A stretch of 64,000 bases of DNA, taken from positions 7,246,503-7,310,502 of the forward strand of contig NC_059473.1 in the NCBI RefSeq assembly GCF_018139145.2, read 5' to 3'. Shown in pieces: positions 1 to 14,300 of the stretch (positions within the stretch are counted from its first letter, which is position 1; each line of letters begins with the position of its first letter). Under the pieces are notes generated by a model. It saw only the letters and a program-made list of their open reading frames with translations. It was not told where the DNA came from and did not search any database. Origin of the DNA: Gymnogyps californianus. Lineage: Eukaryota; Chordata; Aves; Accipitriformes; Cathartidae. The translations under genes and the position numbers were made by a program.

Positions 1-678
1 TCACTGTCTAGTCTCTGAAGAGGTCACTTTAAATCTTGAGAGCAATGAAAATTGAGGCATTTGGAGTGAATTACCCAGTCCTATCATCATTGGATAAACC
101 CAGCATTTGGGGATCTGAATACCTATCTGCCTGCACATGATTATGTGTATGAAACACTCATCTGTAAATCTTGTGTAGACAACTAAGCCTATTTCTTTGA
201 CTTATTACTACTGTTACTCTTACTTCCCTCCCATCCCTTCATTAAACTGCTGTGCTCCTCCTAGATTGCATTAGACCTTATTCAAAAAGGGCAGTTTCCC
301 GTAAAATATTTGCAGTAGAGCCTAAGCAACGTTCTCAAATTTAAAGATCTTAATAATGATCTTTAGTATTAATTTCCAAGGCTCTGAGGAAGACCCTGTT
401 ATTCTTTAACCTCCCCTCCTTGTGTAACCTTAGGCGGATCAATTGCTTAGAGAAGTTTTGTTAGCCCCATCTTACAGCTAAAGCCCATTTGGATGATAAA
501 AATCACCTGTAGTCATGAAGCAAAAATCTCAAAGACCTGCATCCCAAAAACTGCAATAGTAGTTAGGGGAATGCATGCTCCATGGCTCTACAGTCCCTCC
601 ATCCACAGATCCAGTGTCATAGCAAAATACAGAACACAGTGATCTGCAGATGCTGTTGATGAAGTAAAGCTGCAAGTC

Positions 679-694
679 AAAAAAAAAAAAAAAA
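679..694. repeat. Poly(A) run, A16
   Basis: Sixteen consecutive A residues. There is no polyadenylation signal or recognisable retrogene body just upstream, so it is treated as simple sequence rather than a retrotransposed tail. Confidence 0.9.
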
Positions 695-1553
695 GTAAGG
701 GTACACATTGTTTAGGTGAAAGACTTTACTGGACAAGATGTGGATTTTTAAGCACGAACTTTTGTGGTGACAGGTCAGTTGCATTTTACCTGTTTAATTT
801 AAATTGGCGTTCACAAGAAACCTCTGGACAGCCCCATGGAGCTCAAGCCAGGGCAAAAAATTGTCCTGAATTCAGAGTACTTAGCTTTGCTTTGTTTTAT
901 TGATAGTGAAATGGATGGTACATCCATTCATGAAGGCTGAAGTTCAAAATAAAATAGAATTCTATATTCTAATTCTATATTGCCATGTAGCTTTCTCCTG
1001 TGGAGTTCACGCTCCAAGTAGCACAACTGGCCTTTCAGAAAAACATGTGCTCTGCTCAGCTTCTGTGCATGTGTTTGCAGCTCACAAGCAGATTGCTAAT
1101 GTTCTTTTTTTGTTTGTTTCGGTGCTTTCTCTTACTAGGTGATGCTTGTGACAGTTTGATTACTTGGAATTTGAGGTGAAAATGCCCAGCCAAAGAGATC
1201 AGTTGAGAGAGAGGAAAAATGAGCAGCACATTAAAATAAGAAAAACAGGCTTTTTGTGAAGAACACAATTGCTTGTTTGCATGTTGCTGAAACGCAAAGG
1301 TACTTTTAATAACTCTTTAAACCTCAGCTTTTTCTAATAAACTTCATAATCCTCACCTAGGATTGCCAGGGAGTAATTTGTGGCTGCAGTGTGTATGACA
1401 CTGAGAAAAGCAAAGCTGTTTCACAGAACATCAAAGGTTTGTGCCACGGAAGTTTTATGCAGCCATTGCTAAATCTTTCATGCTTGAAACAATGAAGAAA
1501 AATGATTGTCAGCTATGAAACCAAAATTATATCAATCTACTGCAGCGTTGTGA

Positions 1554-1571
1554 TTTTTTTTTTTTTTTTTT
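1554..1571. repeat. Poly(T) run, T18
   Basis: Eighteen consecutive T residues on the plus strand. Nothing on either side identifies it as the tail of a minus-strand retroelement. Confidence 0.9.
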
Positions 1572-4500
1572 CATTTGAAAACATGACCCAGCCTAGCACA
1601 GTTCACTTACCAACATCAAGTGTTCTGTCAGGATTGAAAAAGAATAGAACTGAGTCAGGAAGGGTGAACGTATTTCATGCTTCACAAATGTATGTTGGGG
1701 GTGGGAAGAAGAGAATGCCGAAAAATAAAATCAAGCAGGTCAGTGCCCAAATACCTCATTCTGATTGTCTTTATATAACACATGTAACAGACAATGTAGC
1801 TGCTCTCTGAATTTCCAAGGGGAATATTCAATGTAGAGTAGCTGAAATGGAAGCTAAATGTTACTGTAGGCTTTAGTTCCCCAGCAATACCGCTGCAGGT
1901 AATTTTTGTAGCTGTGAATAAATCTATCCTTAAAGCTGGATGCTGAGAAACAGAAGTTTTGAGGGTGCTTTGGCTTGTCAACTCTATCAAAATCTGGTCT
2001 TAATGAATGTCTTGTTAGCTACTTCCACACCTGCTCTTTCCTGCACAGAGGCCTCCAGGATGTAGTAAAGGAAGGGACCAAGTGGAGAGCAAGAAGAAAT
2101 GTGAGGTTTAAATTATCATCATCAACTCTGTTTGTGTCATGTAAGGTATGCACATGTGAGAGAGGCTGCATGTAGCTGCTGCTCCAAACAGAGCCCAGAC
2201 AGCATGCAGAGTGCATGCACTCGATCTGTGTGGTTGCATGCCCGTGGCACGAGGGGCTGCGTTACTGGGGTTGCTGGAGGAGTCCTGTGAAAGTGAAGCC
2301 CTCAGGCCTAGAGGGGGAGAAGACAGATTGATGCCAGCCTGTTAGGACTGAAGCACATTGACCTGCTGTTGCTGTGCAGAAAAGCTGAATCACTCAGCAC
2401 CTTGCTGCTCTGTGAGGCTACTCATATGGTTCATTTTGGGGGCTTGCAAGGAAAAAAAAATCCTCTCACCGGTCATGGCAAGGGGTCTTTATCTAGACAA
2501 CATCCATTCTGAGTTACTGGTGATTTTTTGTGGTGGTGGTTGTTGGAGAGAAACAGGAGAGATTTAGCCTGGCTACTGTGCTCCTGGGACATGAGGGAGA
2601 GGTCCCATTGGCCTAGTGCTCTCAGTGGTCCCTCTGCAAGGACTCTTTCCCTCCCCAGGCTGCGTGCTGATCAGCCAGAAGCTGATGGAAATCAGATTCT
2701 CTCCTCCAAAGCTCTGTTTTCTTCTCACTGACGAATATTTGCTGATCTTTTCAGCTGTTTGCTTAGCAAAGTTGTGTTCTAATATCCTGATTATAGTTTG
2801 AAGCTGATTAACATACGTGCACACAGCCAGCCTCAAACATATGGGAACGCTTCAGAGATTATGTTAATTCTGAAGAGATGCTACTCAGCGATTAGTCACA
2901 AAGTCTGAGGTATAAATTGGTACTTCTCTCTGCCTCTGCTTTCTTTCCCATTGCTGCTGCATATTTTCTGTACCACCTCTGGCAGAGGAGTTGGAGGTCA
3001 GACAAAGAAAGAAATGAAATACAGTCTAGCAAGAAAAGGTTATAAAGATAAATGGTACCATTCAAACGTGATGCACTTGCAAGTGTGCTGCATAATAAGA
3101 AGTGCTGCGTGTTGATGAGCTGTGTCACCTTACTTTTTTGCAATGCTTCATCGTCTTCCATTGTTTTGCTGTAGAGCCAACAACAAAGATGATGTTAAGC
3201 CATTTTATCCTGAAAATCCAAATGCTTAATTTAGACAAGGCTTGTTCTGCTCTTTAGCTAGAGAGGGCAGCCCTGTGCCAGAGCCTTGCAGAATTCTTCT
3301 TTGAGAAGGAGAATCATTTCAAGCAGTTAGATAGGTGGGTATTGTCCTCTCAGTATTAACTTATCTGTTCACAAAAAAAACCCAAAAACTTTACATTATC
3401 AGATAATCTCTTTGCTCAGGAGGCTCCCTCAGTGAGATCTGGGCCTATGAAATCCTGCGTCTCTACTGCTCCTTCAGGGACTGTGCATCTTGGATGTTAG
3501 GCAGAAAAAAACCAGCTTGTTCCTGCAGATAGCATCCTTCAAAGGCGGTCCCCGTGCAGTGGGGGTGGCATGGGGAGAAGTAAAGGGGTAAAACAGCATG
3601 ACAAGACCAGAAGCCAGCAGCTGGTATTGTTTTACTTGTGCATCTGTATTATAAGATTTTATACGATTAAATTGTTCCACAAGGTAGCTGTAATGAAGTT
3701 ATAAAAAGTCTCATCAATGTTCCAGCTGGTGCATAGCAGAATGTGAGATGCAACTGATGGTCAAATGTACACTCTAATCAGTCATGAAAAATTATGTTTA
3801 ATTCACTTAGGTTTACTTGAGAGAGACTTTAAACCAAGGGTTTGGTCAAAATACCCTCTAATTTTGAAACATTTTTGGCCTAGTTCCTAAACTCCGAATA
3901 CTCGAGAGCTTCACATTTGACATTTCAAGCCAGAACATGGCTGATCCTCATGGCTTAAACATGTAATTATACAGATGAACTAACAAAATTATCTCTTCTA
4001 CAGTGATACTCCTTTTATCTCCATGGCTTTCCTTGGAAAGCACCATAACTTTAACTAAGGGCCTCACTGTAAGCTTCTGTTTTAAGTCTCAGGGGATTTT
4101 TTTTTTCTTTAGTAAGCTTTTATTGAAGATATGACTCTGACTTTTTTTTTTATCTTCCTTACAAGAAGGCTTATTTTTAGAGATGTCCTACTTCTGAATC
4201 ACCAAAGGTTGGTGCTTTGGACAGCATAGCCTGCTGAATTCACTCTTAGTGAGAAATAGGTTTTCTCTATCAGCACCATCTTGTGTATGTTGTATGTGAA
4301 TCAGCAGTGCCTAAAAGGAGGTACCGTGTTTCAATGAATAAAAGATAGGAGGTGTTCTGGGGTTTTTTTGGTAGGGGGAAGCATCCATAGGAATAGTTGC
4401 CCTTCAGAATATAAGTTTACTGTGTTGTAATTTGTTTGTGCTTCTCTCATGGTGGTTTTTAAGGATCTTACATCTTCCCCTCCCTGAGTACATTGCATCC

Positions 4501-6737
4501 CCCTGATTGCTACCCCTCATCCTGCAGTTCAGGTCCTGGTGTTCACAGTTGCCTTTAAGCCAAATATATAAAAGTGGTGGAGCATCTTTCAGGCATGTGG
4601 GGAAGAACTGGTCTCCACCTCATACTTGGTGGAAGTAATAAACCATGGAGAAGGTGTGCTTCTCACTGTTGGTCTCTTCTTCATCTGGGTTTGGTTTTGC
4701 TGCAGTGGAAATCACGGTGAGGGCAGAAGAGTGCACCTAGAGATTTGATCCAACTTAATTTTGAGTCAAGGTGTTGCTCTAAATATCCTAATATTACCTG
4801 GATAACAATGATACAAGCCCTATAATACTGTGAGTTTCAAGCCATTCAGCAGTGATGAAAGAAGCAGGGGGAAAAAAACCCGACAAACCCACACCTAAAG
4901 AATAAGCACAGGCTTGCCTTGTGGATTTTCTGATTGTATTAAATTCTGTGGGGCCGGGCTGGGATGTCCTGTCTTCAGCTTTCTCTCCTGTCTGCCCTGA
5001 TCACGGAAACTTCTTACTCACCTTCGGCTGTGCCCACGTTAGCAAGTCCTGAGACACGCAGCAGAAGTAGTTGGGTGGAGTGAGACTGCCAGTGCTAGGA
5101 ACTCCATGTCCGTGATGTTAGGATTTTAAGTGGGTTACTGTAGACTGGCTGGTGTCTTGTAGTGAATGTCTATTCACAGTTGGGGCACATTAGCCACTCT
5201 ACTGGAGCATGTCAGGAAAAACTCCTATTGATTTAGTTTTCACCAAAAATTGTGTTCTTTATAATGCTTTGGAAAGAGCTACATCTAAAAAATGTTCAAT
5301 TTTGCAGAGCAAATCAAATCTATTTTTTGTTTTCTCCTTTTTTTCAGCACTCTCATGCAAAAAGTACTTAATTTTCTGTCCTAACAAAAATACAAAAGCA
5401 GAATAACATAATAGAATATGTGCATGGTACAGTATCTGCTAACACTGTCAATACCCACAGTCATCAGGATGGTCAGATACTTTTCTACTTTTAAAAGTGT
5501 ATTTTCTCTGTTACTTTCACAGGAATAAACTTCCAGATCTCAGGTCTTCTCATACCACTGAACAGTACAACATGCCTGAAGTGATTGTGTAGAACACTTC
5601 ATAAAAAGAAAAAAAAAAGATGTAATCTGTCCTAATCAGGTCTTGTCCTGAAAGCATTGTTAAGTCCTTGCATGAAACAAGTTTTCTTTCCCTTCCATTA
5701 TATTTCTTTTTATCATTAGCTATTGTAACTGAATGTTGTTGCTTCTATAAAATCAAGTCCTCCTTCAAATCTGGTTGAGTCTTTGGCCACAATTACATTG
5801 CAGCAATGAGTTCCACTTAGAGTTTCTCCCTCCAGGTTTTTCTAATCACCAAAAAATACCTTCTTTTTTAAAAAGAAAAATTAGTCTTTTAAAACAGTTT
5901 TTTCATTTAAGAAAAATGAATTGAAAAATCCAGGATGGACTCTTCCTGTCCTATCTTTTCAAATAAACTCACATTCAGGAAAAGGCTTAGTTTGGAAGAT
6001 ACAGAAAGATAAAAGCTTTGAAAAGCTACTGGAGTTTTTATTAGAAACTGGTTGTTATACTTAGAGAACCAAACAAAAATAAATTGTCAAAGACAGAGCT
6101 TCCTTCTTGGAGACCTTATCATCTAAGTTGCAAAACTAGGGTAGGAAAAAAAGGTTTGCCGCATCACTGTTGCATCAAATTCAAGGTTAATGTTCTGCAA
6201 AGGAATTACAATAATAAGGAAAACTATCTCAAAGCAAGGAAATTGGGCAACAAAGGGTGCAGAAAGACTGGAAGCTCCATATCAGATAGACCTATGGATT
6301 TTCTAATTCAGTATCTTCTCTTTTAGCAGGGCCCATTCCAGCCACGTCAGAAGATGGTTCAAGAAACTTTACAGCAGGGCAATTTACAGAAAGATGTACC
6401 TGCTTTCTGCTGTTCCACCTGTTACGTTAAATACATATGCATGTGTGCACACATACAAAACCCCCCTAGGTGTTTTGGTTTGCAGTACACTATGGGTTTT
6501 TTCACGCTTTTTGGAAGCCAGCTAAACTGCTGACCTGTTTGCTAGTTTGTGGCATAAAATCCTCAGGCTAATAATACACTGTTGAAAAGAGCCTCTCCTT
6601 CAGTCATCTCTAAATCAGTTGCCTTCCATTTTATTGAGTGCCTTCTAGTTAGTGTAGTAGAGGATGACTAGACATGCTCATGTGACCTTCATGAAATTTT
6701 CATATTTGCTTCTATTTCCAAGCCTTTTTAAGAAATC

Positions 6738-6754
6738 TTTTTTTTTTTTTTTTT
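6738..6754. repeat. Poly(T) run, T17
   Basis: Seventeen T residues followed by a T/A-rich stretch that repeats the ACTTTAA motif twice. Simple sequence; no recognised element is attached. Confidence 0.9.
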
Positions 6755-9700
6755 ACTTTAAGTTTTTCACTTTAAATTTTTCTGTCTTGAGTACTTATTG
6801 AGAGGCAGGGAGGGAAGAAAACAAAACTAATTTAATCATATCAAGGGGAAGCAAGTTCGTTTTCTCAATCCAGAGAACTGTCTTCACGCTCACCCCTGGT
6901 GGAAGGTCCATGAGTTTCAGCACTGCAGGTGAATGATTCTGGCTCAGAATGATTTCATCTATCTGAAACAGGAGTTAAATGTTTGTCAATTTTGTCTAAA
7001 CTGCCAGGTTTTCCTAGATATTTCTAGGTTCCAGGTTTTCATAAGCCTGGAGACATTTTTGTCATTTCAACCTTGTTTAGCTTATTACATCCTGCTAGCC
7101 ATGTCTAGATAAACTGCAATGAAGGCTGCTGCCTCCATTATAAGCCCACATCTACTCTATCAACAAGCCTTCAGTACCACGACCATTATAAAAGCCCTAA
7201 AATTTGATCTGCCATTGATGATAGGCAAGTTTCAATTTGTGGTTGCTAGCCTGCAAAAATGATCTACAAATGGCATGTTGCAGGCTGTTATTTTGTATCC
7301 TGCAGGATGGTGTTCAAGTCTTCTCTCTTTCCTTCAATGTGAAGGTCATTCCTCCAGATCAGAAATTACTATTGCTCTAAGTGACAAGGGGAACTATACC
7401 AGAAGCTTAATTTAGAATAAAAATACAGGCAGTAGAATAATGTTTCATGTCAATGTCTTTTCTGTGATTTGACAAAAATGTTAATTTCTCAGTGAGCTGG
7501 AGATAAGACCAGTTCTTAAGAGAACAGCGTATTTGGGAATGTGTTTCTTTATTGTTCAAATTGGTGGATCAGTCCTCAAATGATTCTGGCTTTGTTTTTA
7601 GTAGGAATATTCTCTCATTTCCTCCATTGCCTTTTTTAAAGCAGCAAAGTGCTTACCAACCACCTTTTTACAGCTTTTATTTTCACCAAGCTTTCCTGAG
7701 ACTGTAACTGTTCAATATTACAAATCCATGTTTCCTAGTATTGATGAATCTGGCTCTTGGAAAGTGTGAGTTACAATGATTAGCTATCTGATTAAACCAA
7801 GAAGAAGAGCTGCCTTGAGGGTTTGAAACAAGTGCCCTTCAGAAGATTTAATTTAATGATCTCCCTAATCAGTGTTTTGTAAGTTCAGTGTACATCCTAT
7901 GCACATCTTTTAAATCAGTGCAGATTGCATATTGGTTTATATTGTTATCACAAATTAGCAGTACAATATCAGTTTCTCTGATGCGGGGAACTCTGAACAG
8001 GAATTGTTTGCATTTCTATTTGAGCGTCCTGGAGACAAATGTAATGAAATGAATAGCCTTTTAATTTAATTGGCTTCCAATGTGAGTCTGAGAATAGAAA
8101 GCACAATACGTCGCACAGTTACTGTAGAAACGGTTGAGGTCAAAAGCTCAGCATGCAGACCCTACATCAGTCACCACTGCTCTTGTGCAGTAATTTTTTT
8201 TAATTCTCACTGCATCTCCGTCAGACCCCAGGAAGCCAGATAATTCGGCGTTAGTATTCCAAGTGAAAGTGCTGGGTCATTTGTTACTGGTCAGATCATG
8301 CTACGGAATCCATTTTAAAAAAGCGGCCAAAATGAAAAACTACACTGTATCAGTGCTCTTATATATCAGCCACAAGAATAAGATCGGGGGGAAAAAAAGG
8401 AGAGGAAAAATCTCTGTGTCCTTCTCATAGAGGAAAAAAAAGACAGAACAAGGCAAGAAAAAGTGGTACAAAATGGATAATAGTCTGCTGAGAAACCCCT
8501 TTTCAAAAACATCTTTCTATTACAGATTACAGACAGTTAAGATTTATGTGCTATTTAGTGGAGCCCAGCCTTCCTGAATGCAATGAAAGCAAAAAGAGAG
8601 ATAATATCGTGCTAATATTCAAAACTCCTACATCCTTTTGACTATAGAAATAAAGAGATATAGTTCTTGTAAAACTTTAGCTAGCCTAGGAGCTCATCAA
8701 TGAACACATAAACTCTTTCACGCAGTGCTAAATACAGAAAAGGGATTTCTTTACTATTTTTGGACTGGCTAGTGCAAGATCTGTGCTGCTGCTTCAGCTT
8801 GAATTCATTCATCTGTCTGCAGAAAAGTTCAGAACTCCTCATCTGTGTCTGATCCCATATGCTTATGCTGGTACAAAAAACTGACACAAAGTACTTTGCA
8901 TATGTAGCAGACTCAACTGCACAAAGGGGATCCCATTAACCTCCTATTTAATTTTTGGATTGTAGATTTTTAAAAGCACAGAAGTTCTTTTTAGGAGGTC
9001 TTGCATGAACAGTTGTTGGCATTTTTAATATTTCCTGTTACAACACTAAATTATTACATGTAACTGTATTATTATTTGCTGAAGGAGATGGAGGGGGTAG
9101 TACTTTCCAATTAAAAATATCCTGGTGGTCAGTGTTCTTTCCAAGGAGGTAAAGGACTTGGGTTCAGCTCCCCTCCTGCCTAGAGGAAATTCAGTCCCCT
9201 GCCTTATATCTGTGAGTCAGGTGCCCAGGCTGTGTGCAAGCTCCGGCTCTGTCCTCCTCTTATGCAGTGCAAGCCCAACTACTGTACAGAAAAGCCAGAT
9301 ACACCGGGCCAAAAATAGGAGACAAGCTGGTGTGTGATTTTGTAATGGCAGCAAAGACACTCACTTGGGAAGGACAGGATCCATAAGCAGTCTGCTCGTT
9401 TTGTCTGCATTGCTGAGCACTAGGAGGGAAGCAGTGCTGTGAGCAGAGGTTGAAAGCCAAGTTCTCCGGGTACAGACACAGTCATTGAGCTGTTTGTAAC
9501 AGGGTGGTCTGCAAAGAGCCGCTCCAGTGGGCAGGGATGAGGCCTCCCCAGTAAAGGGAAAAAGGGGAGATGGTTGGAAGACACTTTATATGGTCATCTC
9601 TGGCACTAGAATGTCTCAGAAGCAGAAGTGTGCAGAAGAGCTTTAGATAGTGCATGTTATTTAGGTTTCTGCGTGCAAATAATGGAGTGGCATTTTGAAA

Positions 9701-9773
9701 CAGTTTGGACATGGCAGTGAGGTTTTTTTGTGGGCAAGGAAAACAGACCAGCGGCTTAAAGCTGTCCTTTAAA

Positions 9774-9788
9774 ACACACACACACACA
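9774..9788. repeat. (AC)n microsatellite
   Basis: About seven and a half AC units, uninterrupted. A short dinucleotide tract typical of vertebrate DNA. Confidence 0.85.
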
Positions 9789-11368
9789 TTTCCCTTGTTG
9801 GCCCTGTCAGTCCGAGAGAGGACAGTGGACTTTCAGATCAGTTTGCACTCACAGCCTGAGTCCCTGCTCAGGAGAATGAAAAGCAGCAATTTGCAACCGA
9901 GCTGCTCCTGATCATGTTAAGTAGTGACATCTGAGAGCGTAGCCTGGCTGCTCAGGGGTGCTTTGTCTGAACTAAGTCTTACACTGTGGTAAGCCATGTT
10001 AATGCTTCATGTAGAAGTTCATTGGGAACTAAAGGCATTGCAGTTTGATTTAGGTATATAAATATTTGAAGTGCCTGCCTGCATCGAGTGCACAAACCAG
10101 TGCTTGGGGGGTTTTTTGTGCTATCATGGGGAGGTTGTCCTGAGCAAATATGCTATTGCAGGTTTCATGAAAGTTTGACAGCTAATGCACCCAGACAAAT
10201 TGGATGCATCCTACACTCATAGTCTACATTGTCCACTGTGGAAACAAACTCTGCTTAATTGTGGTCAGGCTGCTGTGAACAGGTATCCATAACGTGGACT
10301 CATGCAGGTTGACTCCTCTGACTTGAATTCAAACCCTTAATTAGTTTGAATTGATTTCTCTCAAGTACCCTCACGTAGACAACCCTCAAATCAAAGGGAT
10401 TAGCCTCCAGTTTAACCCTTGAAAAAGCTAATTGGGGAGAAAATGAAAGGAAAACATGAAAAAGTAGATTTTCAAGGGGAAAGCCTCAATGCCCTGGTGA
10501 AAAAGAAATGTCATCTAAGGTGAATTTGACACAGGTGGGGTGATACTGTGCCTGCATGGAAACATTGTGTAGTGTCACCTACCTTTCAAATGGTTTCTCT
10601 ATCTGCTATGTTTCACTAAGTCCAAAAAAAGAAGTATTTGTCTCTTTAAAACACATTATCACTCCTGGTAATATTGTGTATTTCTCCCTCTTTGATAACT
10701 GATATTCCTCAGATAATGTTGGAACTGGAAGCAAAGCTTTTCCTTTTCTCAATATTTAGCTCTAACTACTGAGAAATTCTGATCTGTTGAAGAAGCCAAG
10801 CTTCACATAGGACTGTTTCCCCTAACCTTGACTAGGCCCCCATTTCTAAGTATTCTGCCTTTCAGAGGACATCCTGGTGTAGCAACCTTTGAATATTTAT
10901 CAAGTGGCATAAGGTAACTGAGTGTTGTAGCCTACCTGTAGAGAAACGCTCTCTGTAGAAGCAGATTTGATAATCATACAGAAAAGAGATCTTGTTTTCC
11001 TGCAATGTAAAACGATTCACACCTGGCCTATCCTCACTCCGCAGTATGCTAAATAATGCATGCATTTTCTAAAGAATATTAAAACATGGCTGTAAAAAAA
11101 TGAAACTGAGAGAGGAGCTGATATGATGCACTACATCAGGGAAAAAAAAATTACTAAGTATAAATGGAGAAAATAGCTGTCTCAGCCCTCATGGAAATAA
11201 CACATTTTCTTCATAATCTCCTGATACATGGAACAGGCAGTTCCAAAGAGCAGCTGTCCTGATACTGGCTTGAAAATGAAAGGAGGTTGAAAAACAGTAG
11301 AGCCTGCTAGCTGTAATCTGCACAATACCTAAGCACTAGGAAATTATTTCAAAGCATGAAATGCAACA

Positions 11369-11382
11369 GTGTGTGTGTGTGT
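11369..11382. repeat. (GT)7 microsatellite
   Basis: Seven uninterrupted GT units. Short enough that it may not be polymorphic. Confidence 0.85.
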
Positions 11383-14300
11383 TAGGGTGGTGAAGCAGTC
11401 AGCAGGGTGACTATAGGTGGCACCAAGCGGGCTTGGGAGAGCGCCAGTACTGCAAGGGTTAAGAGCAGAGTGGGGCATTTCTACCAGGACCTGCTGCAGA
11501 CTGATGGGTAATTGGCCCAGGTGCAAATCTCACTTCACCACCACCTGAGTGATCGAACAAGTCTTCCCCATGCCTTCCTTTAAGTCAGGGTGGGTTTTTT
11601 TGTCTTGTGATTTCAGACTCCTAAATTTAGTCAAACTATCTCTGTCGGAAAAAAATAAGTATGGGCAGAGAAATACATCTTTCTTCCAAAATCAGCTTTA
11701 AACTGGAAGAAAGCACAACTACTTCATTGTGGTAAGTCTCAAGACAATGGGTGGCATGGCAAGAATTACCGTGGGTTCTCTTTCAGGCAGTGTCATGTAT
11801 ACCTCCAAAATCTTGGCTTTGCATGTTGATATTTATTTTTGCTTTTTCCTCTTCTTAGCATTCCCCTTGCTAAGTGCCTCGTTCTCCTGGCTTATCAAAC
11901 TGTGGTTTTTAGAATGCCTCTGCAGCTTCATGGGCCTTGGGATGATTTGCACCTCTCATTTCCCAGGGAGTAAGGAGGTTCCCCAGGAGTGCTCTTGCCT
12001 CTGCAGCAAGTTTAATACAGGCTGACTGGCCTTGCTAGGAGATGTTGTGATGGTAGTGCTTGATTGCTGAGGGCTGGGTGGCAAGAGGAGCAGCACAGGA
12101 CTGTGATGGCTACATGGAAGTGGGGTTGCAGCAGCAGAAGATATGAGGAGTAGGGCTGAAGGGTAAGAAAGGTGGAGAATGCTTGCAAATAAGGCAGTAC
12201 ATTGGTGGCTTTGTCAAGAGTAGCTGTTGGTAGGAGGTTGGATCAATGAATGTACTCAATAGCTGCTATGCATCTTTTATGAGCGATTCCTTCCAACTAC
12301 TAGGTAGGTTTGTAGGCTACTGTTTCACTTTTTTAGGAAATTCGGCTATCCTCTCAGGTATGGCCCTTTCATGGGGCATTTTTCTTGCCTGGAGCTGTAA
12401 AAAATAATCATACTAGCTCATCTGGTAAGAGTCTCCGGTTATGCTCTGTCTCACAGCAGGAACATGAGAGGTGGGACAAAGAAAAGAGAAAGAGGGCATC
12501 TCAGCCTCCAAACACACCACCCTGTAACACTGAGGCTGCCTCTCACAATTCCAACATAATTATTTGCTAAAAAGGACAAATTCTGCCTTCCCGTTTTTGG
12601 TACCGTTCCTGGGAACAGCTGCTGCTCTCCATTGAATGAATGCCTGCGTTCAAATTTGCCAAGTATCCCATGTCCTGTATGGCATATATGCATTCTTTAG
12701 ATTTTATCCTGGAAGGGAGATGAAAAATGTAACAGGTCTAGTGTGTAGTGTGATCAAAGATTTATAAGTAGCCATGCATTTTTAATGCATCTAAAGTAAT
12801 AAGAGCTGTACAGTAAAAGCAGAAATGTGACATTAAATGGTTGCTCCTGCCAATTTTCCACAAGGTAACATCAAAGCACCATTTCAGCAGTAGGGTTGCA
12901 AGACTGCATCCTCCAACAGGAAGACAATGATTTGGTCAGGCTCCAGTTAAGGCCACGAGTATCCTGTGCTTGAGGGCCTGCTCAGCTTCTCTTGCATAAC
13001 TTTAAAAGAAGCTCAGCTGGTCAGACCAAATGGCTAATCAAGAGATGTTTTGTAACGCATCCTTTTATTTCATTCCCATAACTGACAACTTCAAAGCCAG
13101 TATTTAAAATAAATAAAAAAATAAAGGTGGTTGTGATCAAAGCGGAGAGGAAGCTGTAGCACAGGATGGATCTGTAACCCTCTGGCCCGCGTGCTGCTTG
13201 GCAGAGAAGAAATCTTCTGTTCCTTCTCTTCATGTATGTCTTCCAGTGTATTAATCTTTTTTTCAGTGTTTTCTTTTTCCTGAGCATCCCACTTTCTCCT
13301 TTTGTAGTTAGTTGCCAGAGAGATGTATTTTCTCTTACTAGCTGCATCAGAATTTCCTAAGGTTAGGGGAACGGGTGCTTCTGGGGAATTATTGAATTCA
13401 AGTTATTTGGTGATACTTCTTCCTGCTTCTGCAAGCCTTGCAGGACAGTTAAGGCATATATAATTTCATTTTCTGGAACATTTAGGTCACTGATTTGTCT
13501 GCTAGCCTGGCAGTCGTTTATTTGCAAATTGTATATGAACAAGTGTAAAGATCTGTGAGTATAATAAAATCAGTGTGAAAAGAGACTAAGGTTCATCACA
13601 GGATTTCTTGCAAGTTAATTGTTGGAAGCATTGGCATACAATCTGGCTTGCTTATCAAATTGATTAGAACGGTTGGAGCAAGAGGCAGCACTGTATCTAA
13701 ATTAGGTCAGATTTGTCTTAAGAAAAAGTTTGTTTTCGAAATGTAACAAGAAAAAAGTAAATGCAAACAGCTGGTATCTTGCTGTTTTGTGACCTGCCTT
13801 CCATGGTCTGTTTGGAGAATCCTGTTGATGGGAAAGGTCTGGTATGTGCTGCTTTGCTGAATGCCGCTTGATGCATCCCTTGTGGTGCCTTCTGTGGCCT
13901 AAATGAAGTTTTGATTCAGCAGTTACAATTTGGGGAAAAAATATTGAATATTTGGTGCCCAAAACATGACAGATATTTTCTAGTTTTGCACTGATTTCTA
14001 CTATTCTATTCTTTGTCTTTATGTATTCAGTGATATGTGTTTTGGAGTAGCTGCAGTATCAAAATTGCTAATTTTCTGCCACTCGGCACGTGTGCTGATA
14101 TGCCCTCCAGCTTTTCCTCTTTGGACCTCTGGCATCCTGCTTCACTCACGTGTTTCCTGTGAGAGAACTAAGCCTGCCTGCGTGGCCCTGGCTTTTTTCT
14201 ATTTGGCCTGAGAAGCTAATCTTCACAATTATTGTCACCAATTCAAGCCCATCCAAGTAGCTGGCTTTGAGAATATTTGAAATACTGCTGCCACTGTTTC

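Larger units (their letters stand above)
1..9060. other. Unique noncoding DNA, no gene recognised
   Basis: This stretch is AT-rich single-copy sequence with stop codons frequent in all six frames; the reading frames present are about 100 codons or shorter and resemble no family I know. It carries homopolymer runs at 679-694 (A16), 1554-1571 (T18) and 6738-6754 (T17), and a small direct repeat near 957-980 (AATTCTATATT twice). No CpG cluster, splice-flanked coding block or transposon end is evident. It could be intergenic or intronic; the sequence alone does not decide. Confidence 0.7.

Noticed and set aside
12225..12310. AGGTTGGAT ... TTCCTTCCAACTA, recalling the 3' end of avian CR1 elements
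   Set aside because: The spacing between the two parts is about 20 bases too long and the terminal octamer repeats are missing. It could be a very old fragment but is not supportable by eye.
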